Source of the DNA: Candidatus Gastranaerophilales bacterium
Lineage (GTDB): Bacteria > Cyanobacteriota > Vampirovibrionia > Gastranaerophilales > Gastranaerophilaceae
DNA: 33,866 nucleotides
Direction of reading: 5' to 3'
Assembly (NCBI GenBank): GCA_944325105.1
Contig: CALUYW010000020.1
Span: 1 to 33,866 of the forward strand
The notes below the pieces were generated by a model. The model saw only the letters and a program-made list of their open reading frames with translations, was not told the origin of the DNA and did no database searches. Positions within the stretch are counted from its first letter, which is position 1; each line of letters starts with the position of its first letter. Shown one piece after another: positions 1 to 6,538 of the stretch. The position numbers and the translations under genes were made by a program.

Positions 1-1178
1 TTACCGCCACTACCTATCGTTATCTCAAACACATCCTTAGGCAGAACATTAATTGTCTTCTCCATCACAGCACCTGAGGAACCACCTGCGCCGCTATATC
101 TGTTCATACGATTGAGGGCACGGACACAACGGACGGAAAGTGCGTCTTCATTTCCTTTGTTAACAGCACCGTTGTTACACGCACCATGTCTTATATAAAT
201 TTTTTCAGCTCTGCCCCATATATACGCCTCTTTACAATAATCATCAGGTGCTCCTGAGCACCCCCTAGCAATATTACAAATTGCCGTTCTTGAATCTTCA
301 CCTGAGGAACATCCATAATTGTCATTATGAGAACAAAGTTGCAAACCTCCTGAACCTGCTCCCACACTCCAATCACTAAAATACTTAGCTATCTTGCCCA
401 GCTCAACATTGCCAGGAAGTGTATATGTTGAGCGATTTTCTATTTTTGTTGCTTTATATGCAAGACAAACTCTTGATGCAGCCGCATATGTACATACAGG
501 TCGATTACAACCGCTCGCTGAACTACCTTGGCTAGGGGAAGTGCAATAAGAGCTACTACCTTCCCAACAACAAACACCACTTCTGATGCAAGGTTGTCCT
601 CTTTCTACATCAGGAGTCAGGTCTAGTCCAGGTCTTCCAGCAACATCAGGATAGCTCAAATTACGCTTTGTATAGCATAAATCCTCTTCACTCTCTGCTC
701 CTCTTATTGCCAAAAACTCATCACTCAGGCATTTATCATTATAAACATTGGGGTTTTTTGCATTTACACTCGGATTAGCACTTCCATTACTTCCCCCTCC
801 ACCACCACCTGAACCTGTGATAGTAAGAGTAACCTGATTAACACCACTTGGTATTGTCCAGTTAGCAGAAGAAGTAAAAGAAATACTTTTATCAACATAA
901 GTAGAACCTCCTCCACCTCCAGCTCCTCCCGAACCTTGAATAAATAATGTATTAATACCGACAGGAACATCAAATGTATAAGTACCCGGATTGGTATATA
1001 TCTCTAACCCCTCTCTATTATCAGTCTGTACGGTAATATTATCTTTCATCCTCTTTGTTATAACAGGAGCTAACGCCACCATAATAACCGATATCACAAG
1101 TACTGCAGTTAAAAGTTCTGCAAGTGTAAACGCAGCAAAAACATGACACTTGCGTGCAAAATTCGTATCTCTATTCAT
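1..1178 (-). CDS. Type IV prepilin-like protein with glycine-rich repeats (C-terminus outside window)
   Basis: The reading frame stays open for 392 codons from the ATG at 1176-1178 to the window edge, so the C-terminus is missing. The N-terminus has a class III (prepilin) leader: a short basic segment, then A16|F17 followed by TLAELL with Glu at +5 and a hydrophobic helix to about residue 40. A PilD-type peptidase would be expected to cut before F17, making this a pseudopilin or minor-pilin-like surface protein. Residues 65-91 and 106-130 are two similar units, each a short beta-like segment (TYTFDVP, NWTIPSG) ending in a run of glycines; the rest is rich in cysteine, glycine and serine. GGAG lies 5-9 nt before the ATG. 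A large glycine-rich domain on a pilin stem suggests an adhesin-like tip or a secreted substrate; that role is inference. Confidence 0.75.
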   Translation of the reverse strand, partial: MNRDTNFARKCHVFAAFTLAELLTAVLVISVIMVALAPVITKRMKDNITVQTDNREGLEIYTNPGTYTFDVPVGINTLFIQGSGGAGGGGGSTYVDKSISFTSSANWTIPSGVNQVTLTITGSGGGGGGSNGSANPSVNAKNPNVYNDKCLSDEFLAIRGAESEEDLCYTKRNLSYPDVAGRPGLDLTPDVERGQPCIRSGVCCWEGSSSYCTSPSQGSSASGCNRPVCTYAAASRVCLAYKATKIENRSTYTLPGNVELGKIAKYFSDWSVGAGSGGLQLCSHNDNYGCSSGEDSRTAICNIARGCSGAPDDYCKEAYIWGRAEKIYIRHGACNNGAVNKGNEDALSVRCVRALNRMNRYSGAGGSSGAVMEKTINVLPKDVFEITIGSGG

Positions 1179-1216
1179 AAAATTCTCCAGGTTAATCTAA
1201 AAAAATAATAACTTAT

Positions 1217-1259
1217 TTACTGGATATTGTCCAGTAATTTTATTGGGAGTTTTCCAGTA
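1217..1259. promoter_or_regulatory. Palindromic operator between prepilin gene and XRE regulator
   Basis: TTACTGGA (1217-1224) and TCCAGTAA (1230-1237) form a perfect 8-bp inverted repeat around a 5-nt centre. A second right half-site, TCCAGTA, sits at 1253-1259, 23 bp (about two helical turns) further on, with only a degenerate left half. The element fills the 91-bp gap between two divergent genes, one encoding an XRE repressor, which is the usual place for an autoregulatory operator. Binding by the adjacent regulator is inference. Confidence 0.6.
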
Positions 1260-1269
1260 GTCTAAAATT

Positions 1270-1485
1270 ATGGATGAAGATATTTTCTACCAAAAACTTG
1301 GTGCAAGAATAAAATTTTTACGTGAAAAAGCCGGTATGACACAGGAAAAACTCGCGGAAAAATCAGGCATAAGTCTTGATTACATGGGGAAAATTGAAGT
1401 AAATATAAATAAGCCCGGACTAAAAACAATAATAAAACTGGCAAATGCCCTAAAGATTGAGCCCTATAAAATTTTCAAATTTTGA
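1270..1485 (+). CDS. XRE-family helix-turn-helix transcriptional regulator
   Basis: A 71-residue protein made almost wholly of one HTH_3 (Cro/C1) domain: LGARIKFLREKAGMTQEKLAEKSGISLDY spans helices 1-3, with MTQEKLAEKSG as the turn motif and recognition helix, followed by the conserved GKIE and P.L.T.IKLANAL segments. Such single-domain proteins bind palindromic DNA as dimers. It is divergent from the prepilin gene and has a perfect inverted repeat directly upstream, so it probably controls itself and perhaps the prepilin. No Shine-Dalgarno sequence is visible before the ATG. The terminator downstream belongs to the opposite-strand tRNA. Confidence 0.85.
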   Translation: MDEDIFYQKLGARIKFLREKAGMTQEKLAEKSGISLDYMGKIEVNINKPGLKTIIKLANALKIEPYKIFKF

Positions 1486-1489
1486 CAAT

Positions 1490-1514
1490 AAAAAATCCCG
1501 CATTTATGCGGGAT
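1490..1514 (-). terminator. Intrinsic terminator of tRNA-Leu
   Basis: Read on the minus strand, ATCCCGC and GCGGGAT (1495-1514) form a 7-bp stem with a 6-nt loop followed directly by a run of six T. It begins 3 nt past the encoded CCA end of the tRNA. There is no T-run on the plus side, so it does not serve the XRE gene. Confidence 0.85.
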
Positions 1515-1517
1515 ATA

Positions 1518-1607
1518 TGGTGCCCTGGGCCAGACTTGAACTGGCACGAGGTTATTAGCCCCATTGGATTTTAAGTCCAACGTGTCTACCGATTCCACCA
1601 CCAGGGC
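1518..1607 (-). tRNA. tRNA-Leu (anticodon UAA)
   Basis: The minus strand gives a 7-bp acceptor stem GCCCTGG/CCAGGGC, discriminator A, and an encoded CCA at 1518-1520. The anticodon stem TTGGA/TCCAA encloses CT-TAA-AA, so the anticodon is UAA. A long variable arm (class II tRNA) and a T loop GTTCAAGTC are present. The gene is uninterrupted, without the group I intron that many cyanobacterial tRNA-Leu(UAA) genes carry in the anticodon loop. Confidence 0.95.
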
Positions 1608-1622
1608 AAAATTAGCCATTTC

Positions 1623-1651
1623 ATTCTAATATAAAAATAAAATGATGTCTA
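1623..1651 (-). promoter_or_regulatory. Sigma-70-type promoter of tRNA-Leu
   Basis: On the minus strand TAGACA (1646-1651) and TAGAAT (1623-1628) are separated by exactly 17 nt, each 5/6 to consensus. Predicted transcription starts near 1616, about 9 nt before the mature 5' end. The -35 box overlaps the TAG stop of the upstream DUF1858 gene. Confidence 0.7.
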
Positions 1652-1858
1652 GCTATTTTTTTCAATTAATTCGTTTATCTCAGCCACCATTTGTTCAGGG
1701 TCTACACCATGAACCTTTGCACCCGCTTCAAGATTTTCAAATCTTGCAGCTGCACAACCAATGCAACCAAGACCATATTTAGCAAAAACTTCAAGACTTT
1801 CAGGATGATTCTGAACAATCTCGATTATACCCATGTCTTTAGTAACTTTTCCCATCAT
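1649..1858 (-). CDS. DUF1858 domain protein (CxxC, small)
   Basis: A 69-residue protein beginning MMGKVTKDMGIIEIVQNHPE. The pattern of an N-terminal helix, P-E, then GLGCIGCAAA and a C-terminal helix matches DUF1858, often found alone or beside redox or hybrid-cluster proteins. C32 and C35 form a CxxC pair that could bind metal or an Fe-S centre or act in thiol chemistry; the real function is unknown. Either of two adjacent ATGs (1858 or 1855) could start it, after AAAAAAGGC. No redox partner lies next to it; the neighbours are a tRNA and a nuclease gene. Confidence 0.85.
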   Translation of the reverse strand: MMGKVTKDMGIIEIVQNHPESLEVFAKYGLGCIGCAAARFENLEAGAKVHGVDPEQMVAEINELIEKNS

Positions 1859-1885
1859 TTTGCCTTTTTTAAACTCGTCATTAAC

Positions 1886-1915
1886 ATATTACTATGAAAT
1901 ATTTTGAATTTGCAA
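1886..1915 (-). promoter_or_regulatory. Putative promoter of DUF1858 gene
   Basis: On the minus strand TTGCAA (1910-1915) and TAATAT (1886-1891) are spaced by 18 nt, upstream of the gene starting at 1858. Expected start of transcription is about 1879. Confidence 0.5.
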
Positions 1916-2038
1916 CCGAAAATTTTATTGGCTTACACTCACTTCAGAAACAATTTGCAAGAAACAACTTCACTTTTAGAGAAAATAAGCACTCAAAAAT
2001 CTATACCACAAAGCTTTTTATTCTAAAATGCATAAAAA

Positions 2039-2551
2039 CTATTGATCGGATTCAAAGTTTTTTTTCATTAATTTTTCAAAATCAGAAGGCTTAATGTCCT
2101 TAATGAAGTTTTTAAACTCTGCGGCTTCTTCTTCATCTTTTTGAGTATCCGTTGAAACTACCCCTGCAGCAAGCACATTTTCGGTAACAAAAATCGGAAC
2201 ATCAGCCCTTATTGCAATAGCAATTGCATCAGAGGGTCTGGCATCAACTTGCACTTCTTTATCGAGCAAATCATTATACATAAAAATTGTAGAGAAGTAA
2301 GTCTGTTCATCAACATCATTTATCTCAACTTTTGTAATTAAATAACCCGCAGACTCCGAAAAATTTAAAAATAAATCATGTGTCATGGGTCTTGAAGAAG
2401 GTATATTTTCAATCTTTCTTATAATAGAACTCGCCTCAGCCGAGCCTATCCAAATAGGTAGCGCCCTTCTGTTTTCTAAATCATTTAAAACCACTATGGG
2501 TGAACCGCTCCTAGTGTCTAGCGCAATTCCCATAACTCTCATTTCAATCAT
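2039..2551 (-). CDS. Bifunctional nuclease family protein (DUF151/BFN domain)
   Basis: The 170-residue protein starts MIEMRVMGIALD and follows the BFN (DUF151) domain closely: S.SPIVVLND, then R.LPIWIGSAEA, PMTHDLF, and in the C-terminal half DARPSDAIAIAIR. Family members are small proteins described as combining RNase and DNase activity in plants and occur in cyanobacteria, actinobacteria and thermophiles; the cellular role in bacteria is not settled. Residues about 140-170 form an acidic, Lys-rich tail. The start is supported by AAAGGAG 7 nt upstream and a TATAAT box at 2574-2579. Confidence 0.9.
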   Translation of the reverse strand: MIEMRVMGIALDTRSGSPIVVLNDLENRRALPIWIGSAEASSIIRKIENIPSSRPMTHDLFLNFSESAGYLITKVEINDVDEQTYFSTIFMYNDLLDKEVQVDARPSDAIAIAIRADVPIFVTENVLAAGVVSTDTQKDEEEAAEFKNFIKDIKPSDFEKLMKKNFESDQ

Positions 2552-2573
2552 AGTAATACTCCTTTATATGAGT

Positions 2574-2579
2574 ATTATA
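2574..2579 (-). promoter_or_regulatory. -10 box (TATAAT) of the bifunctional nuclease gene
   Basis: The minus strand reads TATAAT at 2579-2574, giving a predicted start near 2567 and a leader of about 16 nt that includes AAAGGAG. The -35 region is poor (TTTTTA at 17 nt). Confidence 0.6.
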
Positions 2580-2611
2580 CAATCAAAACATATTTTTAAA
2601 AACAAGGATTT

Positions 2612-3685
2612 TTATTCTTCGCCCATTGCCTTATTATAAATATCAATCAGCTTGCCTTCTCCGCTCATAAAACTGAAGTCTTTTTGAATTGCGGTTTTAA
2701 AATCCATCTCATCTGCGTATGGGCTATTATTATAATATTCTATTACTTGTTTTAATGCGTCTTTGTCAAGATTCATAACTTGCCATACAGCCTCTTCATC
2801 CGTACCCCACTGACCGCGTGTTGCATCGTAGAATTTTGAAGCCATTTGTTTTAAGAACTCTTCAGAGAGCACATCTTCAGACGCTGCATCGTCGACATAT
2901 TTTGCTCCTGAAACATTACCGTTTTCATCGTATTCAAGAACTGCTTCAAGCGAGTTTTTAATTTTAGCAACATACTTATCTTCAGTAGAAAAACTAAACT
3001 CACCTCTTACCATGCTTTCAAGGCTTTCGCCGTACTTAGCTTCGTAAGCTTGAGCCACCGCTGCCATTTCCGCACCATTTAGAGCAGTGTATGAATCTGT
3101 ACCGTCAAAATATTTTTCAAATACACTTTCGTTTGTACCCCAGCCAAATATTCCGGGTTCTGAAGCCCCGTGCAACGAGGTAGCTATAGCATCAGCATCA
3201 AAGCCGCTACGGACTTGTTCTGATCTTAACAATTCAACTTGTGGTTGCTGGTCTTGATTATCGCCCGAGCCGTCTGCACCGCTTACTTCTCCCGAAGCAC
3301 CCTGACTGCCGGCTGCATCTCCATATGCATTATCACCGGTTAAGTCACCATCAGAGCCTCCCACTTGAGTATCGGAACCGTCACCCGTTTGTCCGCCTTG
3401 CGAACCCGTAACATCTGAACCATCAGAAGTTTCATCATCTTGAGCTTGCATTTCAGCAAGTGTTTTATGGAACTGGTCAAATATGGCATCGTATGATGAA
3501 GAATAATCCACATCGCCACCAAATATACTTCCATAAGGAGAAGTTGTGTAAGACTCCGTTGCAAATACACTTGTATCATCTTGATAGTCGTATGAGTCGT
3601 AACCTGAATTCGTATTTGTTTTGGTGTTGTAATTGTTATCATCCCAATACTGACCAAAAGACATTATACTGTAGTTACCTGACAT
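2612..3685 (-). CDS. Annexin-like repeat protein with acidic low-complexity linker
   Basis: A 357-residue, very acidic protein in three parts. Residues 1-80 are rich in Asn, Tyr, Ser and Asp and contain GGDVDYSSSYDAIFDQF (56-72), which recurs in the next gene upstream. Residues 82-148 are a Gly/Asp/Ser/Gln linker. Residues 163-245 and 278-354 are two repeats resembling annexin repeats: GWGTNES (181-187) and GQWGTDEE (291-298) match the G.GTDE Ca-binding loop, followed in repeat 1 by AYEAKYGESLESMVRGEFS, typical of the later helices (Y..KYG..L......E.SG). Annexin repeats bind membranes through calcium; bacterial versions exist but are poorly characterised. No Sec signal or membrane helix is seen. 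AGGAGA precedes the ATG. Membrane binding and export are inference. Confidence 0.65.
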   Translation of the reverse strand: MSGNYSIMSFGQYWDDNNYNTKTNTNSGYDSYDYQDDTSVFATESYTTSPYGSIFGGDVDYSSSYDAIFDQFHKTLAEMQAQDDETSDGSDVTGSQGGQTGDGSDTQVGGSDGDLTGDNAYGDAAGSQGASGEVSGADGSGDNQDQQPQVELLRSEQVRSGFDADAIATSLHGASEPGIFGWGTNESVFEKYFDGTDSYTALNGAEMAAVAQAYEAKYGESLESMVRGEFSFSTEDKYVAKIKNSLEAVLEYDENGNVSGAKYVDDAASEDVLSEEFLKQMASKFYDATRGQWGTDEEAVWQVMNLDKDALKQVIEYYNNSPYADEMDFKTAIQKDFSFMSGEGKLIDIYNKAMGEE

Positions 3686-3742
3686 AACTTTCTCCTAATG
3701 TTTATATCTTGTATATATATAAAGTATTTATGATGATAAAAA

Positions 3743-3847
3743 TTGACATATTTTTTATATATTAAGATAAAACTCAATAGAATTAGGTATTTTCGGATTC
3801 ACATTTCTTTACATACTAAAAATGCCCCTTGCGGGGCACTTTCATTT
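3743..3847 (+). ncRNA. Possible short transcript (promoter plus hairpin) between two minus-strand genes
   Basis: TTGACA (3743-3748) and GATAAA (3766-3771) lie 17 nt apart on the plus strand, predicting a start near 3778. The bidirectional hairpin at 3823-3838 followed by CTTTCATTTTTA could end it after about 70 nt. No plus-strand gene follows. The -10 box is weak and no secondary structure beyond the terminator was seen, so this is only a candidate. Confidence 0.2.
3816..3840 (-). terminator. Intrinsic terminator of the glycine-rich protein gene
   Basis: TGCCCC and GGGGCA (3823-3838) form a 6-bp GC-rich stem with a 4-nt loop. On the minus strand it is followed by TTTTT and lies 20 nt past the stop of the gene ending at 3858. 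Confidence 0.85.
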
Positions 3848-3857
3848 TTACTTTTCA

Positions 3858-5429
3858 TTATTCTGCAGAACCAATACTAAATGCATCTTCTACAAAAGTT
3901 CTAAATACCAGATTTGTCTTATAATCAGTTGTTTGTTTCATCGCCTCATAAGCTGCCTTAAATTCACTTGCAGTTGAATTAACCTTACCTGTAAAAGCTT
4001 GCTTTATATCTTTAGGAGACATATCTTTAATATTTGCACCTTTCTTAAATAATTCAACTACATTATTTCTTGCTTTTGCAGCCATTTGACCGAATGTGAG
4101 ATTTGCAGTTCCTTCCGGAGATGTTGGCGCCTCAGGTGCGGCAGGTGTAGTAGGAGTTTGAATTTCTTTTATTTGTTTTAATGCCTGTCTGTATGCATTA
4201 CCACTTCCCATTGTTGTTTTTGCTACCCCTACATTTCCGTCAAAGAACTTTAACAGGTCAGCTTCTGATGTAATTTTTCCTTCTTGTATAAGGTTGTTAA
4301 TATATTCTCTTTTTTGAGCAGTTGTCATATTTTTAGCTTGCTGAGTAAATGCAGAAACCTCAGAATCTATATCAACCTTAGGGGTCGAAGCTATTGCCTC
4401 ATCGGCTGCATCAGCTGCAGAGTTAGCTGCTTTATTTGCGCCATGCGCCCTAACACCTGCAGTAAGACCACCAATCGTACCACCTACAACAGCACCGCCA
4501 GCAGCGCCTGTTACTGTATTAGATACAAGTCCGCCAAATGTAAACTCATCACCATCAAATACGGCATCAGCAGTGTAATTTGTCGCACCCATAACGGCAC
4601 CGTCTATGGCACCTGCTTTGGCACCTGCAATAGCACCTTGTTTTACAGTTTCTTTAACAAGAACTTTGCCGCCTTCTTTAACAACAGTAGCGCTTGCACC
4701 TATACCGGCAGTTGCAGCCGTAACCACGCCACCTACGGCACCTGTAACACCGTCTTTAAGTCCGTCTTTTAGCGAATAATCTCCTTCAACATTATTAGTG
4801 GCAGCGTTACTTGCTTTTACGCCAACTTTGACCGCAGCGCCAACTCCGGCACCAATTGCCAAACTTGCACCAAATGAAACCGGAGCCAAAATAACACCTG
4901 CTGCAACAGCAAGACCTGATGCTATGTTAGCAAAGACATCAACTACAGAGCCTTGTTTAGAAGCATATGTATTTAATTTTTCAACGGCAGCTTCATATGA
5001 TATTTCACCTGCCGCAGCTTTATTTATTGTATCTTCCACGGCATTTGAACCGTTACTGTGTCCAAAGAAATTTTTAATACCGTTCCAAGCTTTACCTACC
5101 CAACCTTGTTGGTCTTGAACTTGTTGATAAGCAGCTCTCAGTTGTTCTATTTGCTCTTCAGTTGCCTTAGTGCCGCCGTCAGCCGCAAGCTCACCGCTTT
5201 GACCGGAACCTTCCGTTGATGAATCGCCTGAGCCATCGCCTGAAGAATCACCTGCAGCAGATGAAGAAAAGTTATCTAATATTGAATCATAACTGCTTGA
5301 GTAATCAACATTGCCAAACAAAACTTCGTTATCGGCAACATTTTCAATTTTCTTTTGTATGGCATTTGCCATGTTTTGTCCGTTTTGATACGCAGTTAAA
5401 CTGTCAGCATAAATGGTGCTGTAGCTCAT
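3858..5429 (-). CDS. Glycine/alanine-rich hydrophobic protein sharing an N-terminal motif with the annexin-like neighbour
   Basis: I do not recognise this 523-residue protein as a named family. Residues 38-54 (FGNVDYSSSYDSILDNF) repeat the motif of the neighbouring annexin-like protein, again followed by an acidic Gly/Ser linker (56-86). Residues 93-160 look helical (QQGWVGKAWNGIKNFFG, then a segment with GEISYEAAVEKL). Residues 164-330 are long Ala/Gly/Val-rich hydrophobic stretches with glycine-zipper spacing (AGGAVVGGTIGGLTAG at 310-325), as in membrane-inserting or pore-forming proteins. The C-terminal 180 residues are soluble, mainly helical, with a Pro/Ala linker at 426-440. GAGAGGA precedes the ATG and a strong terminator follows. 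The shared tag with different C-terminal parts suggests a common export or sorting route; this is inference. Confidence 0.6.
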   Translation of the reverse strand: MSYSTIYADSLTAYQNGQNMANAIQKKIENVADNEVLFGNVDYSSSYDSILDNFSSSAAGDSSGDGSGDSSTEGSGQSGELAADGGTKATEEQIEQLRAAYQQVQDQQGWVGKAWNGIKNFFGHSNGSNAVEDTINKAAAGEISYEAAVEKLNTYASKQGSVVDVFANIASGLAVAAGVILAPVSFGASLAIGAGVGAAVKVGVKASNAATNNVEGDYSLKDGLKDGVTGAVGGVVTAATAGIGASATVVKEGGKVLVKETVKQGAIAGAKAGAIDGAVMGATNYTADAVFDGDEFTFGGLVSNTVTGAAGGAVVGGTIGGLTAGVRAHGANKAANSAADAADEAIASTPKVDIDSEVSAFTQQAKNMTTAQKREYINNLIQEGKITSEADLLKFFDGNVGVAKTTMGSGNAYRQALKQIKEIQTPTTPAAPEAPTSPEGTANLTFGQMAAKARNNVVELFKKGANIKDMSPKDIKQAFTGKVNSTASEFKAAYEAMKQTTDYKTNLVFRTFVEDAFSIGSAE

Positions 5430-5609
5430 ATTAATCCTCTCTTAATTGTGTTTTGTAAATTAATAAAAAATATATTTCATATAAAATTGATATACTAAAT
5501 GTATATACATCAAATAAAAGTCCTGATAATGTGCACCATTACTGGAAAAAAATCTAATTTACAAAAGTTAACATTAGCAATTATTAACTTTTTTTACAAT
5601 TATGCAATT

Positions 5610-5637
5610 TTGACTTATAAGTTTTTTTTATTAATAC
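5610..5637 (+). promoter_or_regulatory. Putative promoter of the HD-domain gene
   Basis: TTGACT (5610-5615) and TAATAC (5632-5637) are 16 nt apart, predicting a start near 5644 and therefore a leader of under 20 nt before the GTG start. Confidence 0.35.
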
Positions 5638-5661
5638 ATAACTTGTGTGTGGTTTATAGAA

Positions 5662-6450
5662 GTGAACGTAGAAAGAATTACAACAACAGGTTTTCGCCCT
5701 GTAAGTACAGTTGCATATAATTCGGGAGCCATAGGCGGAAGATACATATTAAACGCCGATACTTTTGTGCGCGAGAAATCAAAAATTAATCCTGCGGCAC
5801 AAAACCCGATTTATGCCATAAGAGATGATTTTTTAGTAAAACTCTTTCCGCGCGAATTTGTAGGAAAATACTCTAACCCCTATGTACTTAAATCAGCCTT
5901 AGGAGAAAATCATGATTTACAAAAACTACTCGCAGCAGAATTAAGTGCAAGTAATATTTATCCTCAAAATGTATCAGGGGAAGTATATCCTCACTTTGTA
6001 CCTACAGCAAAAGCTGCTCAAGGCATAATGAAGCACTATGGAAAAAGCTTCAGCAATAAAGATTTTACCACAATGAACAAAGCGGCATTACTACATGATG
6101 TGGGAAAGGCATACATCCCTGATGCTATTTTAAATAAAAACGGCAGACTTGATGATTGGGAAAGAAAAATAGTAGATAAGCACGCTCATCTTGGTTATGA
6201 AACCCTAAGGAGCGCAGGGGTTGAAGCTCCGGTACTGAAACTTGTAAAAAATCATCACACGTACTCAAACTCAAATGAGCCAATGGTTCAAATCCTGCAA
6301 ATTGCAGATATTTATAGTGCCCTTAAAGAAGAAAGACCATATAAAGCCTCAATGAGTGATAAAAAAGCTCTTGATATCTTAAGAGGCAGAGCGCAGGGCG
6401 GAGAATTTGAAAAAGAATATGTCAGAGCTCTTGCAAAATCACTTTCTTAA
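5662..6450 (+). CDS. HD-domain phosphohydrolase, HD-GYP-like but without the GYP signature
   Basis: Residues 136-228 (from GTG 5662) form an HD domain: KAALLHDVGKAYIPDAIL with H145/D146, a conserved GRL..WER, then H.HLGYE, KNHH and ILQIADIYSAL..ERPYK. This order matches HD-GYP proteins, which hydrolyse cyclic-di-GMP, but HHTYSNSN replaces the usual HHE...G.GYP, so substrate and activity are uncertain. The N-terminal 130 residues match nothing I recognise. The first possible start is GTG 5647, adding five residues; I prefer GTG 5662 (protein starts MNVERITTTGF) because transcription probably begins near 5644. Neither has a clear ribosome-binding site. A PilZ protein encoded at 13.3 kb would be a possible partner in c-di-GMP signalling. 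Confidence 0.8.
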   Translation: MNVERITTTGFRPVSTVAYNSGAIGGRYILNADTFVREKSKINPAAQNPIYAIRDDFLVKLFPREFVGKYSNPYVLKSALGENHDLQKLLAAELSASNIYPQNVSGEVYPHFVPTAKAAQGIMKHYGKSFSNKDFTTMNKAALLHDVGKAYIPDAILNKNGRLDDWERKIVDKHAHLGYETLRSAGVEAPVLKLVKNHHTYSNSNEPMVQILQIADIYSALKEERPYKASMSDKKALDILRGRAQGGEFEKEYVRALAKSLS

Positions 6451-6538
6451 TTAAATTCCCCACATTTATTACCTCTTATGGCAATTGAATGTTTTAAATC
6501 AAAAATTTAAACTTATTCAATATTTAGGAGGATTAAAG

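Noticed and set aside
1894-2094. 66-codon plus-strand open frame
   Set aside because: It overlaps the 3' end of the bifunctional nuclease gene on the other strand, has no ribosome-binding site and no recognisable protein pattern.
4284-5118. Two plus-strand open frames antisense to the glycine-rich protein (162 and 106 codons)
   Set aside because: Their composition mirrors the Ala/Gly-rich codons of the opposite strand, and neither has a start signal or domain.
5539-5546. TTACTGGA, identical to the operator half-site near the XRE gene
   Set aside because: No matching second half nearby, and one or so 8-mer match is expected by chance in a window this size.
5499-5720. 73-codon plus-strand open frame before the HD gene
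   Set aside because: Low-complexity Asn/Phe/Tyr content from AT-rich intergenic DNA, and it overlaps the HD gene in another frame.
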